Shown here: positions 26,101 through 40,159 of the stretch, piece after piece | How the letters are laid out: the number at the start of each line of letters is the position of its first letter | Position numbering within the stretch: the first letter of the stretch is position 1 | Assembly: GCA_018697195.1 (NCBI GenBank) | Contig: CM031859.1 | Location: forward strand, 58,955,195-59,019,194 | DNA: 64,000 bases | Direction: 5' to 3' | From: Certhia americana | Lineage: Eukaryota > Chordata > Aves > Passeriformes > Certhiidae | Program-made: the position numbers and the translations under genes | Notes under the pieces: generated by a model | What the model saw: only the letters and a program-made list of their open reading frames with translations | What the model was told of the DNA's origin: nothing | The model's database searches: none

Positions 26101-29100
26101 TCCCCTTAAGCTTGGAGGTGCTGTTCTTCTCTGCTGGGAAGTTCGGTGGAGTGCAGGAAGGTTAAGTACTCATTCAAGTTTCTTTGCTTATTCAAACCAG
26201 GCTACTTCTAGATGAAAGGCTGCCAGCTGTGAAATCCCCAAAGTAAACTAGGCTAAGATAGGACTGGTAGCCATAATTGGAGCCAGTGCCTGCGTTATCT
26301 GTTGCCTTTGAAATAAGCCCCTGGCAAGAAAGGCTCTTTCTGCCGGGTCTTTTATTTAACATTCAGTCATACGGAAGGAGTTGCTCCTGTTCAAATTCAG
26401 GCCATTCACAGTTCTCCAGGCTCAAGCTGTCTGGTCATTTCCCCTCTGCTCTGCTTCTCCAAACAATCACAGATTTCCTTTAGAGGTCTTGATGGGTCAC
26501 CCTGAAATGAGCCCCACTTTGCTCTCGATTAGTGCTGTTCTAATATCCTCCTGGTACTTGCAGTCTGTGAAACTAAATTTGGCTTGCAAAACAAAGTCCT
26601 TGTGTAGTTTCAGCAGGGTGAAGTGGTTTTGCTTTTTGGCCTAAATGGCTGCATTGTCTTTCTGAATCCCAAATAATCCCATTCTGGCTCCACCTGGGGC
26701 TGGAGGAGATTCAGCAATAGCTGGAATATCTTCTCCCCATGCTAGGCTTCTGTGTGATTTGAGGGGTTAAAAGTCCAAATACTAATGCTTACTGTAACTG
26801 TAATTTCTAAGGAAGCTATTAACCAGTATTGACATATTTCTCTTCTAAAGGACCCATGCTTCTTCCCTCTTCATGAGAAATAGTCATTTGTATCAAGCTG
26901 ATTTTTTTTCTTTTTTTTTTCTTTTCTTCATGTTTTGCTTTTCAAAGCAGAATCATGCATGGTTTTATTCTATAATGTATTAGGAGGGAGGAAGTTCAGC
27001 TCAGCTTATATGTATTTATTATTGTAAGGGGAAAGCTAGAAATCTTCTGTGATTATTTTATTTAAATGGAGATGCATTTTATGGATCAGCTCAAAATTGC
27101 TGATAAAATCATGTAAAGATTAGAAGAAACTTTACATGCTGAGCTAACCAAAGCCATTTCTTGTGGGAGACTAAGAGAAATACATTTTTATCTGGAATTT
27201 TGTTTTACTAAAAGGTAAATCCATCATTTTGGAGCCCTGGTTGTCACCATGCTGCAGAGCTCTTGCAGGCAACCAGTGATTTGGGGAGGCATTTTTTTTC
27301 TTCTTTGGACTCATCAATCAAGTCGACTGCTGTATGCTGTTCATGCCATTAGAGATTAACCACAGACCTCAAGAGTCCAACTCCTCTCCTTCAGAGAGTA
27401 ACCATTCTTAAATTGTGAAAGCAGGAGTGTGTTGGGAAGGAAAGATGATTTTTAGTCATGAATGAGAATTTTAACTTACCTCAGAGAGACTTTTAATTCC
27501 ATTATTATTGTGTCAAGATCATTTTTGGCTTAATTTGGTTGTTTAGGAGTTTCATTGCCCTTTGTAGGAAGACCAATTATTTTGAAACAAAATTGAAGTG
27601 TAGGACTTTGTGTAGCTTATTAACATTCTGCCTCAGGGTTGGATGTTACATAGAAATTCTGTACCTTAAAACATGATCTTAGGACATTAAGAATGCAGTC
27701 CTTCATTAATTGATACTGTATAAATTAAAGATAAGTTATAAATAAGTTAAATAAGGTAAAGAATAAGGAGGGACCTCAGATTGAGTACTCTTTCTTGGGT
27801 GACAAAAACTATTTCAGATGAGGAAACAGTTTTCACAGTCTGTCAGAAGATCTACTAGTTTAAATCGCAGAAGTGGCTAGAAAAAAAAAGCCAAAACAAA
27901 ACAGGAGAATAGCCATCTGTTTAATGGGACTCATGAAGAAAGCTAATTCTGTGACTGTGCTGTGTGATTTGGCACATAACACTGCAAGTACAGGACTGTG
28001 ATCGAACAGCCTGAGATTTTTGTGACAGAAAGGGAGAGACATAAAAAATGATAGGAGGGTTTCAGGTTTTAAAGGGGGGTTTAAGGTTTTAGGTACTTTT
28101 ACAAGGGTGGTATTTGAGAGAAAAATAAACAATTTTTTTTTAGCAATGTTGCCTGGGGAAATATGAGTGGGAAGAGCCCTTCAGTTTGTTGATGAGTTCA
28201 GATGGGATCACCAATTCTAGCTGGACATATAAGTGGCCTTGTAAGAATCATATTAAATAATAACAACAGCATGAGATTTTGTTAATGTTGGCTGGCAGTC
28301 TTACAAACATGTTAAATACCTGTTGCAGTGGCCACAGTAGGTTTCAGGCATCTGAAGCAAAGATGAAGAAAAGAGGCAGCTGAAATCATGCTGACATGTG
28401 CACTACACTGCTCTTGTGAAACCGTCCAGTGTGACAAAGAGCCGAGACTGATGGTAACAGTGCTGGTAATAATATCAATAAACATATAACTGCTCCAGGC
28501 CATTGGGCAAAGATAGGTGAGTGAAAACGCGTCTGCTGCAAAATCCCTCTGGAGAACTCCCTCACCATGCTGATGCACATGCACAGTTGCATTCAGCATG
28601 CTGCTGTCAGCCAGATGACATTTTACTATGAAAAAATACATTGAAGAGCTGGCATGAAATGATCAGGTTTTTATTAGATTTTCGGTTGGTTGCTAGCACA
28701 GTGTATTCTAAGGTGCTCAAAAGCAGCAGGAGGATGTGACTGAACATGGTAAGAAGGTGGTGGGAGACAGCATCCCCAGGTGGAAGACAAGGGAGCTCAG
28801 GGGTCAGACCTCTCCCAAGACATCATCCCACCAGAGGCAGCTGAGTTAGTGAAACACAAAGTGTGTCCTTAGTTTCTTGTAGCTTTTTAGCACCGCGCTT
28901 TGGTGACCTTCTGGCTGTTCATGTGCTGGGAACAGACTCTTACCACTTTCAAGTAATCTTTCTGGGAGAGAGTTCATAGGGCCTTCCGACTTTTTAATAC
29001 AGCTATTTATAAACATGCACAAAAATAGAAGGTGCATAGTGAGAGTCATATGAGTCACTCTCATTTTGATATCAAGTCACACCAGGCTAAATCACCCTTC

Positions 29101-29875
29101 TTGACATTCTGCTTCAGATTGACAGCATCATGTCATACAGGGCAAATTTCCTTTTTTCCCTATAAACCCAGTTCATGCATGTTCCTGTTTTCTAGTCAGA
29201 TTAAAGCAGCCTGATTTTGAGCATCACACACTCCACTTGGGCAAAGAAATGTGTCACCTTGGTGCTCAGATATCATGTCTAAGGGGGACAGTTGTGCAAG
29301 CAATTGCTGTTAGAGCTGCTGTACAAATCCATGTGTGAGGAAGATAATCAGAGGTCACCAAGAGCAGAGCTCTGATGGGTTTCCAAGCCGTTTGACTCGG
29401 CCCACTTTTCAGTTGTTCTGTGTTTTTTGTCACACAGCATTATAATTATATTTATCCAGTACAGGTTACATGGAGTACCAAGAGCTTAGTTTGTTCTTAC
29501 ACAAATAAATTCAAATATGGAGGTGTTGCTACACTTGTAAGAATGCTGTGCAATAAAGGCATCTCAGGATTTCAGGGGTTCCTGTGGGTTTGAAGACTGA
29601 TGATCAAATGCTGTGATCACCATGAAATTCAGACCAAAACTACTTTAATTAACACGAAGGGAACTTTACAAAAAGAAAATCAAATGGCTGCAACTCACAA
29701 GCAAACAAACAAAACCTAACGGTGTTTTGCTATCACTAAATGCTTTTCAGTCACACACCTTTTTGTCATTAGGACAAATGAAGTTAATGGTTTGAGGTTT
29801 TTTTTAACAGGCTTGTGCTGTGTTTTCCTCACTGTATTCAACTACTTTATTATTATTAGGGCCATATTTTAGACC

Positions 29876-30012
29876 ATTATTCGTCTTGGATCTCTTTCTC
29901 AGTTTTTATTATCTGTAAAATGGGGTGGAGAGATTTATTCTGATCCCAGCATGCATCCAGCTTTGCAAATGTTGGGTAGTTGAGTTGTTATCAGCATTAT
30001 TACTTGTGAATT
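29876..30012 (+). repeat. MIR-family SINE, 3' half, ancient copy
   Basis: TTTCTCAGTTTTTATTATCT followed by GTAAAATGGGGTGGAGAGAT corresponds to the MIR block CTCAGTTTCCTCATCTGTAAAATGGGGATAATA. Further on, GCTTTGCAAATGTTGGGTAG and a TTATCAGCATTATTACTT stretch correspond to the MIR tail. The 5' half is not recognisable. Confidence 0.6.
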
Positions 30013-33000
30013 ACAGGTGCCTCTTAATGTTGCTCTTTCAGAGTTCGATGTGGTGTGACACTCCTGTTTTGTTGGGCTTTAAATGACTACCAAGTAAGGT
30101 AGCCCATTTGGTATATGTTTTCACTGAAAAAATGGTTAATGAGATGACAACAGCTTGTAAACAAACGATAGGGTTTTGTGACTGTTTTTCTAAGTGGCTC
30201 AGCATTGAAGCAGTGTAGTAGGAGCAACTAATTTTTAAGTTTCTCACCCCTCTTTGATTGGTTTTTAGTAAAATCCAACCAATGGAGATGATGCTAAAGG
30301 TACAAGTATTTGTGTAAATCAAAAGAAAAATAATATATTTAGAAAGGCTATTTCTGTTACACTTTTTAAAAGTATCTTGCACAATATTATTTGGATCAGC
30401 CAGATGAAGAAATCAGGCAGTATACTTGGTCCAACTGCAGTGGATTACAAGGCAATTTTCACTATCATATAATTAAAATGTTAAAATCATTCCCCATTTT
30501 AGCATTGCCATTTAGGCCTGGTTGTTGAGAGCAGTTCTCTGTTAGTTCTTCTTACCTCCTGTCAGCAGACACGTACACACACCCCCCTCAGTACAAAATT
30601 CAGAAGCTTTTTCATTTATGTTTCCCAATGCTTTGTCAGTGTCAGTGTATTTCAGAACTTTGGTCTCCCATTTTCACACAAGTAGACATGCACAAGTGTA
30701 AAATTTTCTCATTCTTTCTAACCTGAAAAATGGCAAAAAGTCTTGTTGCAGACCTAGTATCTGTCACATCAGCAGCTTTTGTGATTGTTTTTCTGAAGCT
30801 TTGTTATTACAACTTCCCCACTGAACAGAGGAGGACACGTAAGTTCAGGTTAGTATACTTACAGTAGCAGCTAACAAGAAGATTCTTTGCTTTCAGATGT
30901 AGTGATGTTAAATTCGTTTGGTCTATTCATGTGGGAACTGCTTTCAATGCCATTTTATAGCTGCTCAAGCCAATATTCAGGCTTCATTTGTCTTGGCCTT
31001 TGCTAAGAGTGCTATGAACCTCCAGGCAGAACAAAGTAAGCAATGTCGGGGCTTATTTTCCTTTGCCCTCTTCTCTCCCCTTCGGTTCTCCCATATCTGC
31101 TGACAATAGAAATGGTTTCACTTCTCCAAGGAAGCCCATAATGTAGCAAGAAGGAAAATCCATAAAAAAAGAGCATATGTATCTGCCTGCACATGTTTAT
31201 GTGTAAATTCTCCAGGGAGAAAGCATTCACAGGTCTCACTCCTGAATTACTCTCATTATAATAACCCATTTGGTGTCAAAGTGTGACAGATTATAAGCGC
31301 TTAAGGCTGGTCCCAGCTCAAGACAGATTTAAATAAAGTACTTCTGGTTATTGTGCAGGTCAGTGTGTTTAAATAACAACCCCCCAAATCATACTTTGAC
31401 ATTTAAAAGAGAGAGGAAATATTGTCATGCTGCAGACCTGGCACAGATAAGCACAGGGCAATTTGGTCAGTACACTGTGATTTGTGAGTGCAGCCTAACG
31501 CAGTCATTTTCACAGTTTGTAATCAAGTAGCCACCTTAGCAGTGTGTCAGCATTAAAAGAAAAAATGTTCCTTTTAAAATGTTTACACAAATTACTCCCC
31601 TGAGGTGCTGCAGTGCATTCTCTGCAAAACTGATGTAGGTTAAAGATCTGGAGCAGAAATAGCAAACTTGTGGGCCATCTTTTTTTCACCAGCCAATTGC
31701 TCAGATGGCCAGGTCACAGTAACAGGATCATTTTTCAGGTCCAGCACTTAGGGCAGCATAACTGGGAGAAATCCCCACATTAGGTGTATGCTGTGTTGAG
31801 TGTCAGGAAGCGCAGTGCCCAAGTGCCTAACTAACAACTGATACGAGTTTGTGACCGCCAGGATTTGTGCAGTGTGACTCAATGTCATTTCTTCCCTGCC
31901 TGGGCTGTGTGCCCCATCTCTGCTCTTGTCCCTGTAGCAGTGCTCCTTCAGCATCGCCCCATTATGCCGATTTTGGACTGGGGCTCCCCCAGCATTTGGC
32001 CACCTCAGAACCTGGCCCTACCTCAGGTCAGAGTGCACCAGCTGAGAAGCTGAGGGAAGGCACGTCTGGTAGCACCCTCCTTTGGAAGCTTCCCTGTGAA
32101 TCTCTTCCTTCCTTCCTTGAGGCATATCTGGCTAAGAGTCTCCACTTGTGCTAGAGGGACTATTACCTGTGTTTTCCCTGGGAGTATCAGCATTCTGTGT
32201 GTTTCTCCCTGCTCCTTCTCCTGCATCTCTGTTTCAACTGCCTTCTCCTGAGCACATGAAAACCATTGGCACCTAGTGAGGATGTTCCCAATCCTTTTTC
32301 CTTCTTCATTTCCTTCTACTGTCTCCTTAATTTCCATTTTCTATGCCCCAAAATCTCCTTACCTTCATCACTTCTAGACTCTCCACCTCTGAAGCTTTCT
32401 TTTGTTCCCTATACATTTCCATGTTGGACACCTTTCTGTGTTCAGGCTGCCACAGCTTCTGCTCATTACAGAAGCTGCATCATTTTTTCTGACTGGCTTT
32501 GCTCCAGTGTTGTAGATTGAGAGAATAGTACAAGGCATCAGATGCCTCTTAGGAAATCCACAGAAGGTTTTAGAACTTGATCTCTCTGTACACAGGAACA
32601 ACCTGAGCTTTGACATGTTTCCATATGAAAGGTTGTGTCTTCATTTCTTGTCTTCTTGAGCAGCATAATCCACTTCTGTCATTGTCCGTAGCTAAACCAC
32701 ATTCACATCTGAATTCAGCTTTGCAGTGAATTCATGTTCTTTCAATAAGAAGAAGGAAGATGACAGTGTAAGTCTTGCATCAGGTGACAAAACTGAGGAG
32801 GTACTAAGTCACAGATTATGAAGTATGAAGCGCAAGGGCTGTAGAGTCACTTCTGTGTAGCAGTTGGAGACAGCACATAAACTTACTGAGGATTTCAGGT
32901 CCAATTAAAGGAAGGAATTTCAGTGTAAGAGACTGAGTGCTCAGCAGCTGTGATCACTCATGTGCTCCTGTGTATTGTCACTGCTGTTCTTTCTAACTAT

Positions 33001-33287
33001 TTCTTTGTTGTGATCTTTAACGATGACCAGATCTTGCATGTCAACTCGTCTTTTTATATACACCGACTTCTGCATTAGCTCAGAAGATACAATTAGATCT
33101 GATGCTACTTGTTTTGCAGAGAAAAGAGATTTAAATGCAGATTAACTTTTGGGAAGATTGCAAATGAAGGAAAACAAAAGATCAGAAGAACTTCTTAAAA
33201 AGGAGTGGTTTGAATGTAAGCAGTTGTATTTTGGACCCAGTAGTACACCTGACTGTCAACCGAACAGTGAAGCTGGCAAGCTAGTAT

Positions 33288-34145
33288 TGTAGGATCATTC
33301 AAGCTGGAAAGGAACCTCAAGAGGAGCAATTAGTCCAACCTTCTCCTCATCAGGCTCATCTTAGGGTGTTATCCTGTTGGGTCTTCAAAATCTCCAAAGG
33401 CAGAGATTGCCCACTCCCTTTGAGCCACCAAATCTAGTCTCTCACTGTTTTCACTGGGAAAATGGTCTCCTTGCACCCAGTCTGAACTTAATGTGTTTTC
33501 ACTTTGCTCAGTGTGTCTTGTCCCGACACCATGCTCACTGTGAAAAGTCCAGTTTTATCTTCTTACTGACTCACTTTTAGGTGCTCTGTGGCTGCTATAG
33601 GTTCCTCTCAACAGCTGTCTGCCCCAGGCTGAATGAGGCCTCATCTTTCACCCCTTCCAGGGTGAGTGCTCAAGCCCTGGCCATGTAAGGAGTTCTCTGC
33701 TTACTCTAGTTTATCATCTTTTCTTTTCTGGGGATCCAAAACTGATCATGGTACTCTAGTTGGAGTCCAGTGAGTGCTGAGGAAGGAAGGGATGATCAGT
33801 TTCTTCCATCTCCCAGCTCAGCACCTTGTCACACAGTCCAGGATGTTGTTGGCCCTCTTTTCTGCCAGGGCAGACTGCTGGCTTATGCTCAGCTCTGTCT
33901 GCCAAGATGCCCAGGGACTTATCAGCAAAGCTGCTCCCTCTAGTTAAGTCCCAGCTGGCACCACTATAGGGGGCTCATCCTTCCCAGGTGCAGGACCTTG
34001 CACTTGTTCCTGTTGACTTTTACAAGGTTCCTGTCAGCACATTCCTCCAGCTTGTCCAGGTCCCCTGAGGTGGCAGCTCTTTCCTCAAGCATAACAACTG
34101 GCTCTGGCATTATGCGTTGCTAAATTGTCAGCAGAGTAAATAAAC
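33288..34145 (-). repeat. CR1 LINE, 3' portion about 0.85 kb, antisense to the gene
   Basis: On the + strand this reads as the reverse complement of a CR1 3' region. Landmarks in order are AGGATCATTCAAGCTGGAAA, TTAGTCCAACCTTCTCCTCA, a segment near 33600-33660 with GTTCCTCTCAACAGCTGTCT and CCCAGGCTGAATGAGGCC, GGTACTCTAGTTGGAGTCCA, TTGTTGGCCCTCTTTTCTGC, GATGCCCAGGGACTTATCAG, GCAGGACCTTGCACTTGTTC, and CTTGTCCAGGTCCCCTGAGG. The TGTTGACTTTTACAAGGTTC phrase matches the CR1 text coding, on the other strand, for the C-terminal part of the reverse transcriptase. The copy is 5'-truncated and clearly decayed, so it is immobile. Confidence 0.93.
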
Positions 34146-37100
34146 CATAAAAAGCTAGCAGATTTCTCTCTCCCACTTGAAATCTCTTACAACTGCTGAA
34201 CTCTTGAAGATCTACTTGTAGGAGTAGAGCAGGCTACAAAAAATTTGTAGCCTTAGATATAGTGTTTAAATTGATAGCATAATTCCAAATTTATATTGGC
34301 CTGGCTGCTTTTTCTTCTAAATGGAGAAAAATACATTTTCTGGGATCAAGGTATTGTAAGATCAGATACTCTAGTTCATACACAATGTAGGGTTTCTCTG
34401 ACCAATATATTTTCTAACATGTTACCTGCATGCAGAAATGTTAGGGGCTGAGGTTTCCTTCATTTCCTTGGAGGGTAACTGTATCTTTTTGATATCTTTT
34501 CATTACACTAAACTTAAGTGTACCTTTTCTTAATTTCTTCCTATTACTCCTAATTGCATCATCCCTAAGCAACCCAGTCCTTGGTGTTTATGTGGCAAAT
34601 ACTGTAAAATTGTATACTTAGCTGGGTTTGTACTGCTATAAAATTCATAGCTGGCCAGTTGAAATTTTGCCATTAGATGTCACTACATGTACAGCAGACC
34701 GTTTTTAAAGGCTTGATTTTTATTTAGCATCCCAGAAAAATGGAGGAGGGAATTGGGAGATGTAGGAAAGAGTCTAGTATTGTAGTATGTTGGATATGCC
34801 TTAACTAAAAGCAGCACAGAAGGAAACATAAGATTTTTGACTTAACTCCAACAACCAACAGATGATGCTGTGACCTTAAGCATATATAAATATGTTTAGC
34901 AGCTGCTGTGTAACATATTTATAAGTGTTTAGTGACCTGGAGGTTAATCAAAATGAGTTTGGTGATCTCAGCTCAGTTCTTAATGGACTCCACTTCATAT
35001 TATAGCACTGATGCAGCACAATTTGTCACAGTCGGCAGTCTTTACTCAAAGGAGGCCTACTGTGGAGTGAGAATTAAAGTCTGAAGTAATACCTGATTAT
35101 TTCTCCCTAAAGAAACTTTCCATTCCAAGCCCTGATAGAGCAAAATAATATGTGGAGGAGCTCTGTACTGCTCACTGCACCCAATCTCAGAATAAACCAG
35201 CATTTACTCTGACAGGATGTCCTTTCAGTGCTACTGAATTAGCTCACTCGTGCTGTGGTCAGGGCTTTGATAGGGGGCTGGTAAAGGACAAAGTCCTGCC
35301 AGGGATGGTGCAGAGTCTTTTCTCTTGCTGGGCTCTTCCCAGAGATAGAGAGCTCTGTCCATTCCAAGTGCAACATTACATAGGAGGATGAAAGGGAAAG
35401 GTACTGCCTTGCCAGATGAAATTTCAGAATTAAGTTCTGCCATTCAGCTTCTTCTGGGTGCAGAAGCAATTTTTTAGAATTCAGTTGTTTTCTTGCTGTC
35501 CTGGCCAAAGCCAGTATATTCTTTTTATTTAATTTCCACTCTCCATCTAAACTGGAAATAGTTTCCTACTTTTTGATTTAAAGCTGTTGTACAGCAGCAT
35601 GCTTGCATGAGCTGCAATTGAGATTGATGTCCATAGTGGGTAACATGAAATAGGTTGTACCTCAATTTGAGACAATGAACAGCCCCACAGCTTAGAAAAT
35701 ACACATGCTACAGGAAGTAATACTATTGAAATATTAGTAGGTAAGGACCAATTTCAGCTTACCTTCAAGGTGCGTGTCTCCTGTGTATTTTTAAAGTAAA
35801 AGAAGGACATTTAAGAGATAGATACCTGTAGAGACTTGCCTTTTCCAGGATCCTAGCCTTATTCCATAAAAGAACCTCTCAAAATCAATTACTTCTTTTC
35901 TAAAGTAGGAAAATACACTTGCACATTTTTTTAATCTTCACTAGTAACTTTCAAGCAAGAAAGGATCTTGCTTATCCAGCATAGAAAACATTTTTCAGTT
36001 AACTGCATTTGCTGAAATACAGCAATTTGTGGCTAAAGGGGGGGTGTTTAAGATACAGTATTTACATAAGAAAAGCTTGATTGTGTGACTGAAATCATTT
36101 AAAGTTGTTGCCAAATGGTTCTGCTCTTCTCTTTTCCCTTTGTAATTTTCCCTTGGAGCATTGCACCACTGTGCATTTTAAATCTTTTCCCTCCACTTCT
36201 CATTGCAAGCTTCATCTGGGAAATGACATTGTATGGCAGTTATCTCCTTCATATCAAAAGAAAGCCTTTGCCTCTTTGCAAGAGTGAAGAAAAGTTTGTC
36301 TTCAGAGAGCAAAGGACAACACTGACTTGGAAAAAGATGCTTTATTTAGATTACACGTTCTCTTTTCCTTTGAAGAAATTCACAATGTGTCAAGAAAAAT
36401 TAGGCCAAATAGTGCTTTAATGGTCTTCCTCCTGTACCTCCTAAAAAAGAAATCTGTTTCTACCAATTGTGTTAAGAATTTGGAGAAGACAAGAAGCCAT
36501 TGAAGTTACTCAGGATTCTTGATTTAGGAGTAGTCTTTTCTGATTTGAATACTGTATAATAATTAAAAGTAGAATTTCTACCAAAACTCTCATCTTGCTA
36601 CCTGGACATTCAGCTTTCCCTTCCTGTAGGTTGAAATTAAGTGCTTTGGTTTTTGTAAGGAAATAAAAGTTGACAGGTACTGAAGCTGTGCAAAAGGGTG
36701 GTTGCTTTCTTGTTTCTTTTATTTGGAAAAGCAGCAGAAATGTACAGGGGGCATACTGAAGAAAGAGGGCTGAGTTTTGTATTTTTCTATATATTTTCCT
36801 ATGAATATTCAAGTAAGTATTTTTTCCATGTGATTTTATTAATATGTATGATTTCATATGCATGTGTTAACTCATATACATATGGTAATACATGCAGTCT
36901 TCAACTATACTAAGAAAAGGTAGGTAATTGTTTTATGTATTAAAAGAATAAAAGGTTATTTTTGAAGTTGAATCATGCATTACATTGGGTTATTGTGCTT
37001 ATTTGAATTGGATTATTTTCTTCCTTGTGCCTCAGTTTGTCTATAGAGTTTGACAGATCAGGTACCAAGCATACTTACATAGTTCTTAGAACATAAAAGT

Positions 37101-37791
37101 AGATTACTGAACATGTGGAGAATTATGCAAGGTCTTCATTTAGGGCAGTTTTTGAGACAAATTTAAGTCTCAGTTATAGAAGCATTATACAAATATGGGA
37201 ATAATTTTCAAAAGCAAAATTGTTCTGCTCAGGTTTCTTGTTTCAGCAAAGTGGAATATGCATGGAGATTTTTGAAAGATTGGGCATAGATGACACATAC
37301 AGATGAACACTGTTCAACACAGTAACAACATATGCAGAAATCAGAAACTGAGTCTATGGTGCCCATTTTTCTTTTTGGTCATTTCTCTGTTTATTAAGCT
37401 CTGGCAGGTGAGGATTGCTATTACATGGTCAAAATGGTAAGAATGGTCATGCGCTGGATTTTTTTTATGCCATTGCTAGGTTCTAATTTTGATTCCCGAT
37501 CACATTGCTGTTTACTCATAGGGTATATAATGTGAGCTATATTTTTCTTCTGATTGATAGTGACATAGAAAGACTCTGTGTACGTCTCTTGAAATTAGTC
37601 TTCAGTCAAATTCTATTTCACATATATGATAATTAGCTCAAGACTAACTCAAAGCTCCCCAAGTAGGTAAAATGAAGTAATTGTCTGCTTTCTCCTTACA
37701 AACAGTAGGTGATGGTGCTCTGTGAAAAACCACAGTATCTTCAGCAACGAGGTCTGTAATGAGATATCGTATGTGTGCTTTCCTCTCCTAG

Positions 37792-37937
37792 GCAAGGCAA
37801 TTTTCCTGCCATGAATCAGAGCGGCATTATGGGATCCAACTCCCCCTACACTCAGCCGATGAACAACAGCTCTGGCCTGATGAATCCACAGGCTCCTCCT
37901 TACAGCATGGCACCCAACATGGTGAACAGCTCAACAG
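37792..37937 (+). CDS. ARID1B: ARID1B exon ([11 protein letters not shown]...MVNSST), with a tandem donor
   Basis: This 146-nt exon encodes about 49 residues, reading [20 protein letters not shown] and then [18 protein letters not shown] to MVNSST. It enters in phase 2 after CTCTCCTAG and leaves in phase 1. I chose the donor CAACAG/GTAATG at 37937/37938 because the joined product then reads [12 protein letters not shown], matching the length of the vertebrate protein as I recall it. A second donor AATG/GTGAGT six bases downstream (exon end 37943) would add Gly-Asn in frame and has the better intronic half. Confidence 0.92.
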
Positions 37938-39256
37938 GTAATGGTGAGTAAGCTTCCAACAGTAACCTCCCTCCATAAACCTGCTTAACACTATCAGCCC
38001 TGAGCTGGTGGCAGAGGAACGTCCATCTTCCATTTGATACACCCCTGTTGGTAGTTTGGAGTGATTGGAAATTAGGCTAAGGTACTTGCTATTTTTTTGT
38101 ACAGTAACTGATACATTTTTCATTAAGTCCTTCTGCACAGCACATAGATGAGTACTGTGTTTTGTACAGTTCCAGCATCACTCGGACTCAGCCTGATGTA
38201 GATGTTGACTAGCAAGTATATGCATATTTGCGTATATGTGTCTGCGAGAAAGGGAAGGAGAATAGCTTCTTGTTTTAAGAGGTTGCTTTTGTTTTTCAGT
38301 GTCTTACTTGCTAAGGTTGCAATTTCAGGTATTTAACGTGGTAGTCATTTTAAAAAATATGCGCACTTGCTCTGACTTGAAGATGCTGTAAGTTGAGCAC
38401 TTAACATAATTATTCTGTTTGGAAAACAGGCCGTATTCGCTATTCCCAAAATTTTTGTAAGGTTTCCTCACTTACTTAAGTATCAGTATATAAAATTTTA
38501 TCATAACTTCCTTTTGAAAAAATCAAACAAAAAAGCAGATCCAATGTAGATCCTGGATTTATCCTTTATATCATGACTTCTGAGTTCAGAATTGCTTGTA
38601 GCTTTGTGTATGACTCTCAAGACAGGTGAATACAGTTCTGCAAAAATGTGCTCCATGGTCCGTATTCAGCTTGAATTCCTAACAATTATCCTCCTTCAAG
38701 ATAATACTTCAGCAAAGATCAATTCTTTGATTGGGCTGTGTTTGGACGGAGTTTCAATGACCCTGAAGCAGATCCTCCCAAGTACTTATTCCAGTCATGG
38801 AGTTTCTGTGCATGCTTTACTGATTGCATTATCCCTTTTAGAAATGTTGGGGGAGTTTGAAGTTTTTTCTGAAAGTTGAATAGGTTGCGGTAAGGTAATA
38901 CGATGTTGTTTCACCGTTGGTTTTGTTTCTACTTTTTCTTATTTCTTAAGAAATGCCTTACTACCTAAGTTGCGTCTTATTAAGAGCCAGGTCTTTCACA
39001 TCTTTTTCTCTACACCTTTTAGCCTGTATAATTGTTTTATCCTTTGCATCTTTCTCTGTCTTTTCTCCCTGTCAATTCCATATGTTCTGGCTTCTTTGGA
39101 AGAAAATGACCACAGTGAGATGCTAGTGTCTGGTATGTCCACATAGTTTCTTTCCTCTGCATAGTAGCTGCTGAGATACTGAACAGTGTCTTACATTTCA
39201 AGAGCGTTATGTTACGATTTTGCTTAGCAGAAGAAAGGAAGCTGCTAATCAGTAAG

Positions 39257-39259
<3 letters not shown>

Positions 39260-39291
<32 letters not shown>

Positions 39292-39306
39292 AGAGAGAGA
39301 GAGAGA
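39260..39306 (+). repeat. Poly-A run followed by GA microsatellite
   Basis: About 30 consecutive A bases (39260-39289) run directly into a GA dinucleotide tract of eight units (39291-39306). It is likely to be length-variable and prone to sequencing error. Confidence 0.95.
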
Positions 39307-40159
39307 AATTAACAAAAAGAAAAAAAATTTAAAACGGCTTTTTCCAGTGCTGGCCTGGAAGCTATAGGCTAGCCCAGAAATGCACACTGTACCATCTGGA
39401 TGAAGAGGGACAAGCAATTGAAAAGAGCATTAGATAATAGCTTGCTTTTTCCCCACCAGAGCTGTCCCAGGTAATATTATGTTTTGTTTGTGTAGTTATG
39501 TGTTTTGTCTGGCTTGCTGAAATAAAATTACTTCTGAGCATTGAAACTGTGCTATAAATTCTGTTTTGCTATTAGCAGAAGTAATTTTTCCACCCTTTTC
39601 CGTTGGCCCCCAGAGCTGCAAAAATAACCAACAGCAAACAGATGGCAGAGTGCCCTGCCTAAGAAGATTTATGTATTCCTAAGGAATAACCAGTTTAAAG
39701 GAAGATTCACAGAGGTTTTTTTGTTCAGATAATTCAGCCATTCGTTATTTCATACAGTGGAAATCTGTTCAATGCAAGACCATTTATCGTAGCAGTCTTT
39801 TGTATGGGGTAGTCATACGCTTTTTATTGTGTTATGCATTCTGAAATATTGGATTTTTAATAATTTAAACATTTATCAGGGTTTTTTCTGCCAGTGCATT
39901 TGTGAGGTTTTCTTTTGTTCCAGTTTTATTAATTCAGAGATTACCCAATGGAAAGTAAGTATGAGATGAACTAGAGGAGTTCAGTGTACCTCTTTTACTC
40001 AGTGTGGGAGCAGACATGCATCTAGAATTGCTTTATAGGCCTCCAGGAGACACTGGTGGGGAGGACATGGACACACACAACACCAAAGAGAGAAAATTAG
40101 GGAAATGCTGGGGGAATGCTTAATTTCCCCCTATCTGGACTCATCCTTCTGCTTGGGTC

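Larger units (their letters stand above)
20114..37791 (+). other. ARID1B: ARID1B intron (17.7 kb)
   Basis: The longest complete intron in the window. It is AT-rich, with no frame that looks like protein. Recognised items are a MIR-like SINE end at about 29876 and a CR1 LINE 3' end at about 33288-34145. A second weak MIR-like phrase (CTTGTGCCTCAGTTTGTCT near 37025) is too short to call. The rest shows nothing I can name. Confidence 0.85.

Noticed and set aside
37015..37090. Possible MIR fragment (CTTGTGCCTCAGTTTGTCT)
   Set aside because: One block matches but the neighbouring MIR blocks cannot be found in order.
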